This document shows, piece by piece, positions 1 to 6,567 of a stretch of 64,000 nt of DNA. Source of the DNA: Salinisphaera sp. Q1T1-3 (GTDB lineage: Bacteria; Pseudomonadota; Gammaproteobacteria; Nevskiales; Salinisphaeraceae); contig NZ_QZWD01000008.1 of the NCBI RefSeq assembly GCF_003602005.1, positions 62,001 to 126,000 of the forward strand. The letters are read 5' to 3'. Position numbers and translations under genes: made by a program. The notes below the pieces were generated by a model. That model was given only the letters and a program-made list of their open reading frames with translations, was not told the DNA's origin and ran no database searches. How positions within the stretch are numbered: position 1 is the first letter of the stretch; each line of letters opens with the position of its first letter.

Positions 1-1
1 G

Positions 2-418
2 ATGGACAAGCACGGCCCGCTCATCGCACGCGGTTCGACGTTGATGAACCATCTGACCGGCGGTTCTGTGGCCGGCCTGACGGGCGAGTTCGACGATGCC
101 GACGAACTGCAGATCGTCGGCGTGCGGGGCGATGGCAGCCCGGTCACGCCGGAGCACATGAGCGAGGGCACGCGCGACCAGCTGTATCTGGCCCTGCGCG
201 TGGCCGCGATCGAGGATTACCTCGAACGCGCCGCCCCCCTGCCCGTCGTTGCCGACGATCTGTTCATCAATTTCGACGACGACCGCGCCATCGCCGGGCT
301 CGAAATCCTGGCGACCCTGTCGCGTCGGACCCAGGTGTTGTTCTTCACTCACCACGCGCACCTGCGCGATATGGCGGCGCGCACGCTGGGCAACCAGGTG
401 GCAACCCATGAACTCTGA
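2..418 (+). CDS. C-terminal end of a YhaN-like AAA/SMC-type ATPase (5' end outside window)
   Basis: Only the last ~138 residues are present; the reading frame is open to the window edge, so the ATG at position 2 is probably internal. An ABC-type signature (SEGTRDQLYLALRVAA) is followed by a Walker-B-like stretch (LPVVADDLFINFDDDRA) and a histidine switch (FFTHH). This order is typical of the second half of the head domain of Rad50/SMC-like ATPases, and the wording is closest to the YhaN family of DNA-repair-type ATPases, which usually pair with a YhaO-like nuclease. The stop overlaps the start of the next gene, so the two are probably translationally coupled. The family call rests on motifs only. 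Confidence 0.75.
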   Translation: MDKHGPLIARGSTLMNHLTGGSVAGLTGEFDDADELQIVGVRGDGSPVTPEHMSEGTRDQLYLALRVAAIEDYLERAAPLPVVADDLFINFDDDRAIAGLEILATLSRRTQVLFFTHHAHLRDMAARTLGNQVATHEL

Positions 419-1358
419 TTCCCTGTCGTCGGCCGAACAGGCCCTGGTCGCAACACTGGAGCCCCTGGCCGGGCGTCGGATCGCCCTGATCGCGCCGGCC
501 GGCGGCGTCGCCGACGACCGGATCGACACCGCACTCGCTGTTTGCCATGCCGCGGGCATCCGAACCTGGCTCGGCGCGCATGCTCGCGCGCATCACCGCT
601 ACCTGGCCGGCACGCCTGCCGCGCGCCTGGTGGATCTGCACGCCGCGTTCAAGCAGCCCGATCTCGCCGCTGTCTGGTGCCTGCGCGGCGGCTATGGCAG
701 CGCACAGTTCGTCGATGACATCGACTGGCATCGTATCCCGAGCGACGTCCCGCTCGTCGGTTTCTCCGACATGAGCGTGCTGTTGTCAGCCTTTCATCGC
801 CATGGACGCCGGGCGATTCATGGCCCGGTCGCCACCCAACTGGCCCTGCCCGGCGAGACGGCAACAGCGCGCGCCGAGCGCCGGCACAGCATGGCCGCAC
901 TCGTAGCCTGCATCGACGGCGGCCCGGCGCGCTGGCCGGCCGAACACGTCAGCGGCGACCGGGGCGCGCGGCACGGCGTGCTCGTCGGCGGCAATCTGAC
1001 CACGCTGGCCAGCATCGCCGGCACGCCGGCAGCGATGCAGCTCACGCGGCCCGCGATCCTGTTGCTCGAAGACGTCGGCGAGGCAGCCTTTCGTCTCGAG
1101 CGCTGCCTGTATCAACTGTTGGCCTCTCTCGATCGACGCCACGTGGCTGCAATCGCGCTCGGTGAGTTCGCCCGATGCACGCCGGACGACGACATGGTGC
1201 TGATCCGCTCGATCGTCACCGAATGGGCTGGCCGCGACGATATCCCGGTCTACGCTGGACTCCCCATCGGGCACGACGTGATCAACCATGCCTGGCGGAT
1301 CGGTGCCGCTGCCGTTCTCGATCCAGACCAGGGGCTCATCGTTTCCGCCGCGTCATGA
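408..1358 (+). CDS. ldcA: LD-carboxypeptidase (peptidase S66, LdcA type)
   Basis: Cytoplasmic serine peptidase of 316 residues that releases the terminal D-Ala from murein tetrapeptides during cell-wall recycling. The start at 408 overlaps the upstream stop by 11 bases. Family landmarks: the N-terminal ALIAPAG strand, the CLRGGYGS motif (about residues 91-98), the nucleophilic serine in GFSD (Ser120), a glutamate in the LLLEDVGE segment and a late histidine in PIGHD (about His289), which together form the Ser-Glu-His triad of S66 peptidases. The length is normal for the family. MccF-type self-immunity proteins share the fold and cannot be fully excluded, but there are no microcin genes nearby. 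Confidence 0.88.
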   Translation: MNSDSLSSAEQALVATLEPLAGRRIALIAPAGGVADDRIDTALAVCHAAGIRTWLGAHARAHHRYLAGTPAARLVDLHAAFKQPDLAAVWCLRGGYGSAQFVDDIDWHRIPSDVPLVGFSDMSVLLSAFHRHGRRAIHGPVATQLALPGETATARAERRHSMAALVACIDGGPARWPAEHVSGDRGARHGVLVGGNLTTLASIAGTPAAMQLTRPAILLLEDVGEAAFRLERCLYQLLASLDRRHVAAIALGEFARCTPDDDMVLIRSIVTEWAGRDDIPVYAGLPIGHDVINHAWRIGAAAVLDPDQGLIVSAAS

Positions 1359-1454
1359 AGACCGGCCAAGACCGAGAGCGCGCCGGCAACTGGCGACAGG
1401 CCAGCGGTGTGGCGCGTGTGCGAGGCACGTCGAGGCGACCGCAGCGCCGGTCAT

Positions 1455-1877
1455 TCAACCCTTCGGAACACGGGTGCGGCCGTCGATCTCGTCGCTGCCG
1501 CAGGCCGGCGCAGCCAGATCGTCGGCCAGCGAAATCGCCCGGTTGCGTGCATCGACATGCACGACCTGGGCGGTATGGCCGGCCCGTTTTTCTTCTGCGA
1601 TTGAAACGAAGCTCATGATGATCACCAGATCACCAACGGCCACGAGATGCGCGGCCGCCCCGTTGATCCCGATGATGCCGCTGTCGCGCGGCCCGGCGAT
1701 AACATAGGTTTCCAGACGCGCCCCGTTGGTGACATCGACAACGGCGACCTGCTCGCCCTCGACCAGATCGGCCGCCTCCATGAGCGCCACATCGATGGTG
1801 ATCGAACCGACATAGTGCAGATCGGCCTGAGTCACCGTGGCCCGGTGAATCTTGCCGTTGACGAGTGTGCGATACAT
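1455..1877 (-). CDS. panD: Aspartate 1-decarboxylase (pantothenate biosynthesis)
   Basis: Pyruvoyl-dependent enzyme that decarboxylates L-aspartate to beta-alanine for pantothenate and coenzyme A synthesis. The 140-residue product has the canonical start [16 protein letters not shown] and the self-cleavage site YVGS, with Ser25 becoming the pyruvoyl group after cleavage between Gly24 and Ser25. Tyr/Asn and Thr residues around NGAAAHL match the family core. A purine-rich GGGAG lies just upstream of the ATG. It is convergent with the LD-carboxypeptidase gene and has no other pantothenate gene beside it. Confidence 0.95.
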   Translation of the reverse strand: MYRTLVNGKIHRATVTQADLHYVGSITIDVALMEAADLVEGEQVAVVDVTNGARLETYVIAGPRDSGIIGINGAAAHLVAVGDLVIIMSFVSIAEEKRAGHTAQVVHVDARNRAISLADDLAAPACGSDEIDGRTRVPKG

Positions 1878-1998
1878 GCCGGGCTCCCGGGAACCACATC
1901 GAATGGAGCGCCTATTCTAAGGGCCGTGCCCTGCCCAACGCAGCCATCATCGATACCGGGCGACAAGCAGCCGGCCAGGGCCGGCGTGGCGCACGCAG

Positions 1999-2298
1999 TT
2001 AGATGTTATCGGTTGGCGTGATAACCTTTGATCGACGACGAGCGGCGCGCCTGGAAACGCCGTCGGCAGTGTATCGGGACGGCCAGATATCCTCGGGTTT
2101 TTGATCGATGGCCGCAGCGATCAGGCGTTCTGCACCCGGCCATTGTTGATACAAAGCCTTTGCGAGCGACTGCGGCTTGAACCCGTGATGAACTGAAAGC
2201 CGGCGTAGCGACCAGCCCGCCTTTTCGAGATCGGCCTTGATATCGGCCGGATGGCGGTCGGACGTGCGCTCATTAGGTGCCGCCGAAATTTTCTTCAT
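1999..2298 (-). CDS. Ner/Nlp-like small DNA-binding protein
   Basis: A 99-residue protein whose central part (HPADIKADLEKAGWSLRRLS, then HHGFKPQSLAKAL and WPGAERLIAAAI) matches the lambda-repressor-like helix-turn-helix of the Ner/SfsB/Nlp family, including the PEDIWPSRY ending usual for these proteins. In phage Mu, Ner is an early regulator that represses both divergent early and repressor promoters. The start at 2298 (MKKISAAP) was chosen because an upstream extension (to 2355) has no family similarity; no good ribosome site supports either. It is divergent from an XRE/S24-like repressor gene, the layout of a phage regulatory switch, but no other phage gene is in the neighbourhood. Confidence 0.75.
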   Translation of the reverse strand: MKKISAAPNERTSDRHPADIKADLEKAGWSLRRLSVHHGFKPQSLAKALYQQWPGAERLIAAAIDQKPEDIWPSRYTADGVSRRAARRRSKVITPTDNI

Positions 2299-2332
2299 GA
2301 AGAATGACCAAGATGTCACGCAGAATGAATAT

Positions 2333-2344
2333 ACCAACATTGGT
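2333..2344. promoter_or_regulatory. Candidate operator in the divergent Ner-like / XRE promoter region
   Basis: ACCAACATTGGT has 5-base inverted arms (ACCAA/TTGGT) and lies between the two divergently transcribed regulator genes, about 35 bases upstream of the Ner-like start and 65 upstream of the repressor start. A role as the binding site of either regulator is inference from position and symmetry. Confidence 0.35.
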
Positions 2345-2409
2345 GCATCGGTCAAAAAGCCAGACGGCTTTCGTATCGTTTTTCACTGTCTTGCGCGCAT
2401 CCGCTCGAT

Positions 2410-3126
2410 ATGACGTCCGATTCATCCGTGCCTGACCACCGCCGCGTCGCCGAGCGCTTCAAGGCGCTGCGCAAGGCATGGGGTCGGACCCAGAAACAGG
2501 CCGGCGAGGCCATCGGTGGCGGGCTGCGGACGTGGCAGAACTACGAAACCGGTCAGAGCGCGCCCAACTGGCGGGCTCTGCACGCGCTCAACGCTGCCGG
2601 TGTGAACGTCAACTGGTTGCTGTCCGGTTACGAACCGATGTTCGACGATACGCGACAGGTAGCCTCGGAGATCCGGGAACCAGGCGCCGGTTATGACACC
2701 GGGCCCGTCGACCGCGATCACGATAGCCGCGATTTCCTCGCGATCGCCCCCCTGCCCGACGCGCCCGATGACCGATATGGCCGGGATACCGCCTACTGTC
2801 GTTTTGATCGCGCCTTTGCGCGAACCATCGCGCATCGCGTGGACGATCTGCGCACCGCGATCCAAGCCGACGACACCATGCCGGGCATCGTGGAGCCCGA
2901 CCGGCTGATGCTCGTCGATACCGGTCAGCGCGTGCTCGTCCCGGCGCAGATCTTCGCCGTGCGTCTGGCGGGCCGGATCACGGTCCGGCGCGTCGACCAG
3001 GATCCCGACGGCCGACTGTATCTGCGCGCCACCGGCGACCGATACGACGATATCGCGCTCGATGACGGCGTAATCGAGACGGTCGAGGTTGCCGGACGCA
3101 TCGTATGGGCCGACCGCGTGCTTTGA
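2410..3126 (+). CDS. XRE-family repressor with degenerate S24 (LexA/CI-like) C-terminal domain
   Basis: 238 residues. An XRE helix-turn-helix occupies about residues 12-70 (FKALRKAWGRTQKQAGEAIG, then LRTWQNYETGQSAPNWRAL and a VNVNWLLSG end). The C-terminal half (about 140-236) follows the S24 peptidase fold of phage CI, Mu-type c and LexA repressors. The catalytic dyad looks lost: the usual GDSM is DDTM (Thr156 at the Ser position), and the usual Lys of the VKR segment is Arg193 (ITVRRV). Self-cleavage is therefore doubtful, and the domain may serve only for dimerisation or ligand sensing. It is divergent from a Ner-like gene, suggesting a domesticated phage switch. DNA binding is confident; the phage origin is inferred. 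Confidence 0.8.
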   Translation: MTSDSSVPDHRRVAERFKALRKAWGRTQKQAGEAIGGGLRTWQNYETGQSAPNWRALHALNAAGVNVNWLLSGYEPMFDDTRQVASEIREPGAGYDTGPVDRDHDSRDFLAIAPLPDAPDDRYGRDTAYCRFDRAFARTIAHRVDDLRTAIQADDTMPGIVEPDRLMLVDTGQRVLVPAQIFAVRLAGRITVRRVDQDPDGRLYLRATGDRYDDIALDDGVIETVEVAGRIVWADRVL

Positions 3127-3214
3127 GCGGCGCCGGGCCGGCGCCATTGACAGGACAGCACGGCGCGTTCTAACGTCACCGCCGATTTCGAATCCGAATG
3201 CCTGCGTCGCTTCG

Positions 3215-3301
3215 ATGACCCAACATATCAACGTACTCGTCATGCTCGTACTGGTGGTCGTAACCACCGGGGGCACTGGTGTGTGCGCGATGATGACGTA
3301 G
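3215..3301 (+). CDS. ilvL: ilv operon leader peptide
   Basis: A 28-residue open frame (ATG at 3215, TAG at 3299-3301) that is extremely rich in branched-chain amino acids: its middle reads INVLVMLVLVVV. It ends 24 bases before a strong intrinsic terminator and 86 bases before ilvG. This is the arrangement of the ilvGMEDA and ilvBN leaders of enterobacteria, where ribosome stalling at Val/Leu/Ile codons during amino-acid shortage favours an antiterminator. The sequence differs from the E. coli leaders, so the call rests on composition, position and the downstream terminator. Confidence 0.85.
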   Translation: MTQHINVLVMLVLVVVTTGGTGVCAMMT

Positions 3302-3325
3302 CCGATACGACATTCGACACACCAG

Positions 3326-3362
3326 AGCCCCCGGCGCCGCAAGGCCCCGGGGGCTTTTTTTT
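3326..3362 (+). terminator. ilv transcription attenuator
   Basis: Perfect 9-bp stem: AGCCCCCGG at 3326-3334 pairs with CCGGGGGCT at 3347-3355, with a smaller GCC-GCAA-GGC hairpin inside the loop, followed by an eight-T tract at 3355-3362. It lies between the leader peptide and ilvG, so it should act as the regulated attenuator. The competing antiterminator pairing was not worked out. Confidence 0.9.
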
Positions 3363-3387
3363 GCGTATTCGACGAGACGACCGACCC

Positions 3388-5106
3388 ATGAATGCCGCAC
3401 ATCAGATTCTCGACGTTCTCACCGCCCACGACATCGATACGGTCTTCGGCTATCCGGGCGGCTGCGTGATGCCGCTCTACGATGCCCTCGTGGACCATCC
3501 GGCCATCCGTCACGTGCTCTGCCGGCACGAACAGGGCTGTGCCCTGGCTGCCGACGGTTATGCCCGAGCGAGCGGTCGACTGGGCGTGTGTATCGCGACC
3601 TCCGGGCCGGGTGCGACCAATCTCGTCACCGGCGTGGCCAATGCCCATCGCGATTCGATCCCGATGCTGGTGATCACCGGCCAGACGCCGTCGGCGGCGA
3701 TCGGCACCGATGCGTTCCAGGAAGTTGACGTGCTCGGCATGACCCTGGATATCGTCAAGCACAGCCGTCTCGTGCAGCATCCCGACGAACTGGCCGCGGC
3801 CGTGGCCGAGGGCATCGAGATTGCGACCCGTGGCCGCGGCGGGCCGGTGTGGCTCGATGTGCCCAAGGACGTGCTCGCCGCGGCGACATCCGAGCCGGCC
3901 ATTGAAGTGCCCCGACACGTGCCGGGCCCGATCGGCCCACGGGCCACGGAACGTGACCTGGCCCGGATTCTGGCCATGCTGCGCACGGCACGTCGCCCGC
4001 TGCTCTATACCGGCGGCGGCGTGGCCCGTGCCGGCGCCGAACCGGCCATGCGCGACTTCGCGGCACGAAGCGGCCTGCCCGCCGTGACCAGCCTGAACGG
4101 GATTGGCAATGCCGGGCATCGGGCGCCGGATGATCTCGGCATGCTGGGCATGCACGGCTCACGCGCGGCCAACCAGGCAGTCGATGCCTGCGATGTGCTG
4201 TTCGTCATCGGCGCCCGCATGGACGATCGCGCCACCGGCGCCCTGTCGGGCTTCGCCCCGAATGCCCGGATCGTGCATATCGATATCGACGCCGCGGAGC
4301 TGCATAAACGCCGGGCCGTGGAGATCGGCGTGCACGCCGACCTCGGCGATGCCCTGACCCGCCTGACCGAAGCATTGACCCATACGCCGCTGTCGATCGC
4401 AGCGTGGCGACGTCAGTGTCGGGAGTGGCATGCGAGGCACGGCTTCGCGGCAGCCCTTTCGAGATCGCCGCGCCCGCATCTGACCGGGCCGGATCTGATC
4501 CATGCCCTGTCAGAGGCCTGTCGGTCCGATACGGTCGTGGCCTGCGACGTGGGGCAACACCAGATGTGGGTCGCCCAGCATTTCGACTTCGGCGCGCCGC
4601 GCAATCACCTGAGCAGCGGCGGACTCGGCACCATGGGCTACGGACTGCCCGCGGCGATCGGCGCGGCTTTCGCGCGACCGGATGCTGCCGTGCTCAATAT
4701 CGCCGGCGACGGCTCGTTCATGATGAACGTCCAGGAACTGGCCACGATCCGCCGACACGATCTGCCGGTGAAAATCGTGGTTCTCGACAACGCCTGTCTC
4801 GGCATGGTCCGACAACAACAGGCGCTGTTCCACGACAACCGCGAAAGCCAGATTGCGCTGGATGACAACCCCGATTTCAGCGCCCTGGCCGCGGCTTTCG
4901 GCATTCCGGCCAGCCGGGTCACCACGCCCGGTGAGCTGGCGGCCGGCCTCGAAGGCTGGCTGCACGCACCCGGCCCGGCGCTGCTGCACGCCCATATCGT
5001 GCGCAACGATAACGTCTGGCCGATGGTCGCACCGGGTGCGGCCAACCGCGACATGCTCGATGCCACGCATCTGCCCGCCGTTGAAACGGCTGCCACTGCG
5101 AGCTGA
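3388..5106 (+). CDS. ilvG: Acetolactate synthase large (catalytic) subunit
   Basis: Thiamine-diphosphate enzyme that condenses two pyruvates to acetolactate, or pyruvate with 2-ketobutyrate to acetohydroxybutyrate, the first common step of Val/Leu/Ile synthesis. 572 residues, usual length. The N-terminal TPP domain has the catalytic glutamate in CRHEQGCALAADGYAR (about Glu48), followed by the SGPGATN and GTDAFQEVD motifs; the C-terminal TPP domain has the GDGSFMMNVQELATI thiamine/Mg motif near residue 440. The start at 3388 follows the attenuator. The partner small subunit begins 3 bases after the stop, so this is an ilvGM-type pair. No ilvE, ilvD or ilvC follows, unlike the enterobacterial operon. 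Confidence 0.95.
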   Translation: MNAAHQILDVLTAHDIDTVFGYPGGCVMPLYDALVDHPAIRHVLCRHEQGCALAADGYARASGRLGVCIATSGPGATNLVTGVANAHRDSIPMLVITGQTPSAAIGTDAFQEVDVLGMTLDIVKHSRLVQHPDELAAAVAEGIEIATRGRGGPVWLDVPKDVLAAATSEPAIEVPRHVPGPIGPRATERDLARILAMLRTARRPLLYTGGGVARAGAEPAMRDFAARSGLPAVTSLNGIGNAGHRAPDDLGMLGMHGSRAANQAVDACDVLFVIGARMDDRATGALSGFAPNARIVHIDIDAAELHKRRAVEIGVHADLGDALTRLTEALTHTPLSIAAWRRQCREWHARHGFAAALSRSPRPHLTGPDLIHALSEACRSDTVVACDVGQHQMWVAQHFDFGAPRNHLSSGGLGTMGYGLPAAIGAAFARPDAAVLNIAGDGSFMMNVQELATIRRHDLPVKIVVLDNACLGMVRQQQALFHDNRESQIALDDNPDFSALAAAFGIPASRVTTPGELAAGLEGWLHAPGPALLHAHIVRNDNVWPMVAPGAANRDMLDATHLPAVETAATAS

Positions 5107-5109
5107 ATC

Positions 5110-5427
5110 ATGCATATCCCCGATATCAGCGATCGCCAGCATCGTCTGTTCTGCCGCCTTGCCGGCGCCCCGGGCGATCTCGAACGACTGTTACAGGTCG
5201 TGCGACGTCGCGGTTTCTCGATCCGGCAGGTTGAGGCACGCCAGACAGAATCCTGCCTGGCGGTTGCCCTGCATGTGCAGGGCGCACGCGCCATCGAGAC
5301 GCTGCGCGCGCACCTGGCCAACATCGCGACAATGCAATCGGTCCAGCGACCGCTAGGGCCTGTTGATGTGTCGTGCGAGTCCGCGCCAAGCGCTGTTCTG
5401 CGGCAAGACGAGGCGTCGCAGGCATAG
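5110..5427 (+). CDS. ilvM: Acetolactate synthase small regulatory subunit (IlvM-like ACT domain) with repeat-derived tail
   Basis: About the first 81 residues form a short ACT domain like IlvM (FCRLAGAPGDLERLLQVVRRRGFSIRQVEA), which binds and stabilises the catalytic subunit. It starts 3 bases after ilvG. From the CTA codon at 5353 onward the frame runs into an interspersed repeat: the last ~24 residues (LGPVDVSCES... to QDEASQA) are encoded by the repeat and contain a segment also found in translations of the other copies. The original C-terminus and stop were therefore probably replaced. IlvM proteins are usually about 85-90 residues, so the ACT core seems intact; whether the tail matters is unknown. 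Confidence 0.85.
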   Translation: MHIPDISDRQHRLFCRLAGAPGDLERLLQVVRRRGFSIRQVEARQTESCLAVALHVQGARAIETLRAHLANIATMQSVQRPLGPVDVSCESAPSAVLRQDEASQA

Positions 5428-5688
5428 CGTGTCATTCTGCGCCAACCTGCTGGAACGCTGTATTGCCGTCGTGTTTTTGATTTTATTAACCCAGCATAAA
5501 AATAGATGATTTTTCGGGTTGATAACGCGCGTGTGCGAAAGCACGCGCGCCACGGCCAAAGGCCGTGAAGCCATTGAAAATAAAAAGACGGACAAGTGCC
5601 GGCTTTTATTTTTCGATGGCGTTGAAAACAGCTGACGTCGTCAGCTGTTTTGGTGCCGGATTAATAGGGCGCTTGTCCCTTTGGGTTG
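5353..5688. repeat. Family-1 MITE-like repeat, interrupted by a family-2 element
   Basis: Left end CTAGGGCCTGTTGATG at 5353, then sequence closely matching the copy at 42049-42362 (AAGACGAGGCGTCGCAGGC, GCTGTATTGCCG, TTTTTGATTTT). The match breaks at about 5484, where a ~183-bp family-2 element is inserted, and resumes at 5667 with GGGCGCTTGTCCCTTTGGG. The right-hand half, including the expected terminal ACGAAACATCAACAGG, is missing, so this copy is truncated. It overlaps the 3' end of ilvM. Confidence 0.8.
5484..5666 (+). repeat. Family-2 structured repeat, copy 1 (nested in family-1 element)
   Basis: About 183 bp, more AT-rich than its surroundings, with imperfect inverted ends (TTATTAACCCAGCA at the left; the right end read backwards is TATTAATCCGGCA). 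Three internal hairpins are visible: CGCGCGTG/CACGCGCG (5526-5549), CACGGCC/GGCCGTG (5551-5567) and an 11-bp-arm palindrome AACAGCTGACG/CGTCAGCTGTT (5627-5649). A close second copy lies at 25530-25711. No coding capacity is seen; it is probably a non-autonomous mobile element. Confidence 0.8.
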
Positions 5689-5834
5689 CGCCCTGTCATG
5701 CGGCTGACGCGGGCGACGCGGCCATATCGCCCCGGACCAAGTGAGTCGAGCGAAGCGGATGACAGGCTGATCACTTTCTGACCAACCGCCGCCAGGCCAG
5801 GCGCTGCCGGGCCTGGCGACATTCACACACGTGG

Positions 5835-5843
5835 TTATCCACA
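5835..5843 (+). promoter_or_regulatory. DnaA box (perfect consensus), copy 1
   Basis: TTATCCACA matches the strong DnaA-box consensus exactly. It sits in a 33-base core that is repeated with about 80% identity at 5997-6029. Confidence 0.55.
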
Positions 5844-6011
5844 GATATTGTGGGAAAAGACCGGCCCGATCGAGACCGCGGCAGCCACCAGCGGGCCCGA
5901 GGTTCCGATCCGTTTTCGAACACGACTCGCGCACACCGCTGATCTGGTCATTTTTTGATCAGAGGCCGGCAGCCCTTGTGCGGTGCCGGCTAGCGCCATT
6001 CATGCACGCGA

Positions 6012-6020
6012 TTATCCACA
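6012..6020 (+). promoter_or_regulatory. DnaA box (perfect consensus), copy 2
   Basis: Second exact TTATCCACA, in the same orientation and 177 bp from the first, again preceded by a GC hairpin and followed by ATTGTG. No dnaA, dnaN or rep gene is near, so a chromosomal origin is unlikely; a DnaA-titration site or the remnant of a plasmid or phage origin is possible. Confidence 0.55.
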
Positions 6021-6294
6021 GCAATTGTGTGTATTCGTGAATCGTCCGCGTCGGGGCCGACACACGACCTGCGGCACGGCCTCAGGCCCCGGCTCACAGG
6101 TCGTACCATTTGCATGTCCGGCATGCCCCAACTGATCCAGCCGTGACCGAAGCGCGCCGAGACGCCGGTGACGAGGCGACCGGCGAGACACCGCACCGCC
6201 GGATACGCACCGAGTCCGGACCAACACCCGGCGCCATCCCGCTTGTCCACCGGACCGTCTGTGCGCCCGGACGTGCCGGCGGCCGAACACCGAA

Positions 6295-6567
6295 GGAACC
6301 TCTGATCTATTCATCTACGGTCGCGCCGGTGTCTTTTGCGCGCGTCTGACAAGACGCCGCGAGCGCCGTTTGCTGAATGCAAATGAGCGAGCGGCAACGC
6401 CGCTCAGGCGCGCGCAAAAGCCCGGCCGCCAAGCGGTTTGGCCCAAAAGGCCGCGCTACGGCCTTGCATGGCTGGATCATGGCGTGGCTATGACGCGGCG
6501 CCATGCGCCTTGTATCGTGGCCTTTTGGGACTCAAACGCGACCGTGGATGAATAGATCAGAGGTTCC
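6295..6567. repeat. Family-4 MITE-like element with 31-bp terminal inverted repeats
   Basis: The first 31 bases (6295-6325, beginning GGAACCTCTGATCTATTCAT) and the last 31 (6537-6567) are inverted copies differing at one position. The 273-bp element has no plausible gene. Its right end directly abuts the TAG stop of the reductase gene at 6568. The inverted ends are typical of a transposon-derived non-autonomous element whose transposase is not in this window. Confidence 0.85.

Larger units (their letters stand above)
5689..6294. other. Gene-free region with a duplicated DnaA-box module
   Basis: No convincing coding frame. The interval carries two similar units about 177 bp apart, each consisting of a GC hairpin followed by a CATTCA..CACG.G.TTATCCACAG..ATTGTG core (5820-5852 and 5997-6029). 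The hairpins are CGCCAGGCC/GGCCTGGCG upstream of the first core and GCCGGCA/TGCCGGC upstream of the second. Nothing recognisable is seen between about 6040 and 6294. Confidence 0.5.

Noticed and set aside
1999-3126. A prophage around the Ner-like and repressor genes
   Set aside because: No integrase, transposase, structural or lysis gene is next to them; the flanks are panD and ilv genes.
2422-4155. 577-codon minus-strand open frame antisense to the repressor and ilvG
   Set aside because: It overlaps two well-supported genes in full, has no recognisable domain and arises from the high third-position GC of the plus-strand genes.
5689-6294. Chromosomal replication origin because of two perfect DnaA boxes
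   Set aside because: No dnaA, dnaN, gidA or rep gene nearby, only two boxes, and no AT-rich unwinding region adjacent.
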